64,000 bases of DNA. It comes from Pseudomonas sp. H9 (GTDB lineage: Bacteria > Pseudomonadota > Gammaproteobacteria > Pseudomonadales > Pseudomonadaceae). Where the stretch lies: contig NZ_SMOK01000039.1 in assembly GCF_004353925.1 (NCBI RefSeq), positions 186,001 through 250,000 of the forward strand, in the 5' to 3' direction. The position numbers and the translations under genes were made by a program. This document shows positions 62,251 to 64,000 of this stretch, piece by piece; position 1 is the first letter of the stretch; the number at the start of each line of letters is the position of its first letter. The notes below the pieces were generated by a model. The model saw only the letters and a program-made list of their open reading frames with translations. It was not told the DNA's origin and made no database searches.

Positions 62251-63678
62251 ATGTCAGACGCTCCCGGAAAACTACGACTTGGTGCATTGGTTGCACTTGT
62301 AGTCGGCTCGATGATCGGTGGCGGTATCTTTTCGCTACCACAAAACATGGCTGCCAGTGCTGATGTTGGCGCAGTACTGATCGGCTGGGGAATCACCGCC
62401 ATCGGTATGCTGACCCTGGCCTTTGTGTTCCAGACCTTGGCCAACCGAAAGCCGGATCTTGACGGTGGGGTATACGCCTACGCCAAGGCCGGATTTGGCG
62501 ATTACATGGGCTTTTCGTCCGCCTGGGGGTACTGGATCAGTGCCTGGCTGGGCAACGTCGGTTACTTCGTACTGCTGTTCAGTACCTTGGGCTACTTCTT
62601 CCCGATTTTTGGCGAGGGTAACACCCCGGCAGCCATCATCGGCGCCTCGGTATTGCTGTGGGCGGTACATTTTCTGGTTCTGAGAGGCATCAAGGAAGCT
62701 GCCTTCATCAACCTGATCACCACCGTCGCCAAGGTCGTGCCACTGGCGCTGTTCATCCTCATCGCCCTGTTCGCGTTCAAGCTGGATATCTTCACCGCTG
62801 ACATCTGGGGCTCGATGAACCCCGACCTGGGCAGCGTGATGAACCAGGTGCGTAACATGATGCTGGTGACTGTCTGGGTGTTCATCGGTATCGAAGGGGC
62901 GAGCATCTTCTCGGCCCGGGCAGAAAAACGTTCAGACGTCGGTAAGGCAACGGTCATCGGTTTCATCACCGTGCTGCTGTTCCTGGTACTGGTCAACGTG
63001 CTGTCGCTGGGCATCATGACTCAACCTGAGCTGGCCAAACTGCAGAACCCATCGATGGCAGCCGTGCTTGAGCACGTGGTCGGCCACTGGGGTGCGGTAC
63101 TGATCAGTGTCGGCTTGATCATCTCGCTGCTCGGTGCCCTGCTCTCCTGGGTACTGCTGTGCGCCGAGATCATGTTCGCCGCCGCCAAAGACCACACCAT
63201 GCCGGAGTTCCTGCGCCGCGAGAACGCCAACCACGTACCGGCCAACGCCCTGTGGTTGACCAACGCCATGGTGCAGATCTTCCTGATCATCACCCTGTTC
63301 TCGGCCAGTACTTACCTGTCGCTGATCTACCTCGCCACTTCGATGATCCTGGTGCCTTACCTGTGGTCGGCAGCCTATGCCTTCCTGCTGGCATGGCGCA
63401 GTGAGACTTACGAGCAAGCCCTGGCTGAACGCAAGAAAGACCTGATCATCGGCGGTATCGCCCTGATCTACGCGATCTGGCTGCTGTATGCCGGTGGCGT
63501 GAAATACCTGCTGCTCTCGGCGCTGCTGTATGCCCCTGGCGTGATCCTGTTCGCCAAGGCCAAACGCGAGGTCGGCCAACCGATTTTTACCAACGTGGAG
63601 AAATTGCTATTCGCCGCCGTTGTCATTGGCGCCCTGGTGGCTGCCTATGGCCTGTACGACGGCTTCCTGACTCTGTAA
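62251..63678 (+). CDS. arcD: Arginine:ornithine antiporter
   Basis: A 475-aa APC-family antiporter with 12-13 membrane segments (VGSMIGGGIFSLPQNMAASA; VFIGIEGASIFSARAEKRSD). It takes up arginine in exchange for ornithine, feeding the arginine deiminase pathway that makes ATP without oxygen. It precedes arcA by 31 bases on the same strand, the usual arcDABC order. The start is ATG 62251 with TATGGAG upstream. Confidence 0.95.
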   Translation: MSDAPGKLRLGALVALVVGSMIGGGIFSLPQNMAASADVGAVLIGWGITAIGMLTLAFVFQTLANRKPDLDGGVYAYAKAGFGDYMGFSSAWGYWISAWLGNVGYFVLLFSTLGYFFPIFGEGNTPAAIIGASVLLWAVHFLVLRGIKEAAFINLITTVAKVVPLALFILIALFAFKLDIFTADIWGSMNPDLGSVMNQVRNMMLVTVWVFIGIEGASIFSARAEKRSDVGKATVIGFITVLLFLVLVNVLSLGIMTQPELAKLQNPSMAAVLEHVVGHWGAVLISVGLIISLLGALLSWVLLCAEIMFAAAKDHTMPEFLRRENANHVPANALWLTNAMVQIFLIITLFSASTYLSLIYLATSMILVPYLWSAAYAFLLAWRSETYEQALAERKKDLIIGGIALIYAIWLLYAGGVKYLLLSALLYAPGVILFAKAKREVGQPIFTNVEKLLFAAVVIGALVAAYGLYDGFLTL

Positions 63679-63709
63679 CCCCCGTATTCGAAACTTGGAG
63701 GAAATAAAC

Positions 63710-64000
63710 ATGTCCACGGAAAAAGTTAAGTACGGCGTACATTCTGAAGCCGGCAAACTTCGTAAAGTAATGGTCTGCTCCCCAGGCCTGGCGCATCAGC
63801 GCCTGACGCCAAGCAACTGCGATGAGCTGTTGTTTGACGACGTCATCTGGGTCAACCAGGCCAAGCGTGACCACTTCGACTTCGTCACCAAGATGCGTGA
63901 ACGCGGCATCGAAGTGCTGGAAATGCATAACCTGCTGACTGATATCGTTGCCATTCCCGAAGCGCTCAAATGGATCCTTGACCGCAAACTCACCGATGAC
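63710..64000 (+). CDS. arcA: Arginine deiminase, N-terminal part (cut by window end)
   Basis: Ninety-seven codons are present. The protein begins MSTEKVKYGVHSEAGKLRKV followed by MVCSPGLAHQRLTPSNCDEL and LLFDDVIWVNQAKRDHFDF, the conserved substrate-binding N-terminus of arginine deiminase, which converts arginine to citrulline and ammonia. A strong GGAGG lies 8 bases before ATG 63710. The catalytic Cys and His lie beyond the window. It is the second gene of the arc operon. Confidence 0.97.
   Translation, partial: MSTEKVKYGVHSEAGKLRKVMVCSPGLAHQRLTPSNCDELLFDDVIWVNQAKRDHFDFVTKMRERGIEVLEMHNLLTDIVAIPEALKWILDRKLTDD

Overview
The window is a chromosomal segment of a Pseudomonas, most likely of the P. 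putida group. Support comes from the high-GC coding style, many copies of the P. putida-type REP palindrome (core GCGGGCTTGCCCCGCGA), and the order of the core genes: the Entner-Doudoroff and glucose-uptake block gap-1 / edd-glk-gltR-gtrS / gtsABCD-oprB-mutarotase / hexR // zwf-pgl-eda, followed by leuA, an M23 peptidase, xseA, guaBA, tadA, mltF and purL. As I recall it, this matches the order in P. putida KT2440. The species assignment is inference.

Layout. 1-6.7 kb: the end of a CorC/HlyC-like CBS protein, an MHS-type MFS transporter, purT, a VUT-type membrane protein, a small gene pair (gamma carbonic anhydrase + DUF1289), two divergent Nudix hydrolases and an L,D-transpeptidase. 6.8-13.2 kb: a two-partner secretion pair (FhaC-like transporter and a 1516-aa filamentous-haemagglutinin-like exoprotein). 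13.2-21.1 kb: a YqfO-like protein, purL, mltF, tadA and a Tat-exported multicopper oxidase. 21.2-23.8 kb: a large dermonecrotic-toxin-like protein. 24-32 kb: guaBA, a zinc-ribbon protein, a TauE/SafE exporter divergent from a LysR regulator, xseA and an M23 peptidase. 32.2-34.1 kb: leuA with a candidate leucine-rich leader peptide.

34.2-39.7 kb is the most unusual part. Five uncharacterised genes lie between leuA and eda, which I recall as neighbours in KT2440. They form a three-gene cassette (a coiled-coil protein with a 12-Cys cluster, a TelA-like helical protein, a single-pass membrane protein). A second, shortened copy follows (a small paralogue of gene 1, then a paralogue of gene 3, with no gene 2). 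A REP element sits at the junction, and the membrane-protein gene starts by ATGA overlap in both copies. This is the best candidate in the window for an undescribed system.

39.8-56.8 kb is the sugar block. OprB and GtsABCD import glucose, Glk phosphorylates it, Zwf and Pgl make 6-phosphogluconate, and Edd and Eda split it to pyruvate and glyceraldehyde-3-phosphate, which Gap-1 oxidises. TTGT-N7-ACAA-like operators for HexR lie upstream of zwf and between edd and gap-1, and GltR/GtrS is encoded next to the transporter. 57-60.3 kb: haem oxygenase, a YbaN-like protein and a chemoreceptor. 60.4-64 kb: two divergent ArcD-type arginine:ornithine antiporter paralogues; the rightward one leads the arginine deiminase operon, and arcA is cut by the window end. 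No rRNA, tRNA, CRISPR array or insertion sequence was recognised.
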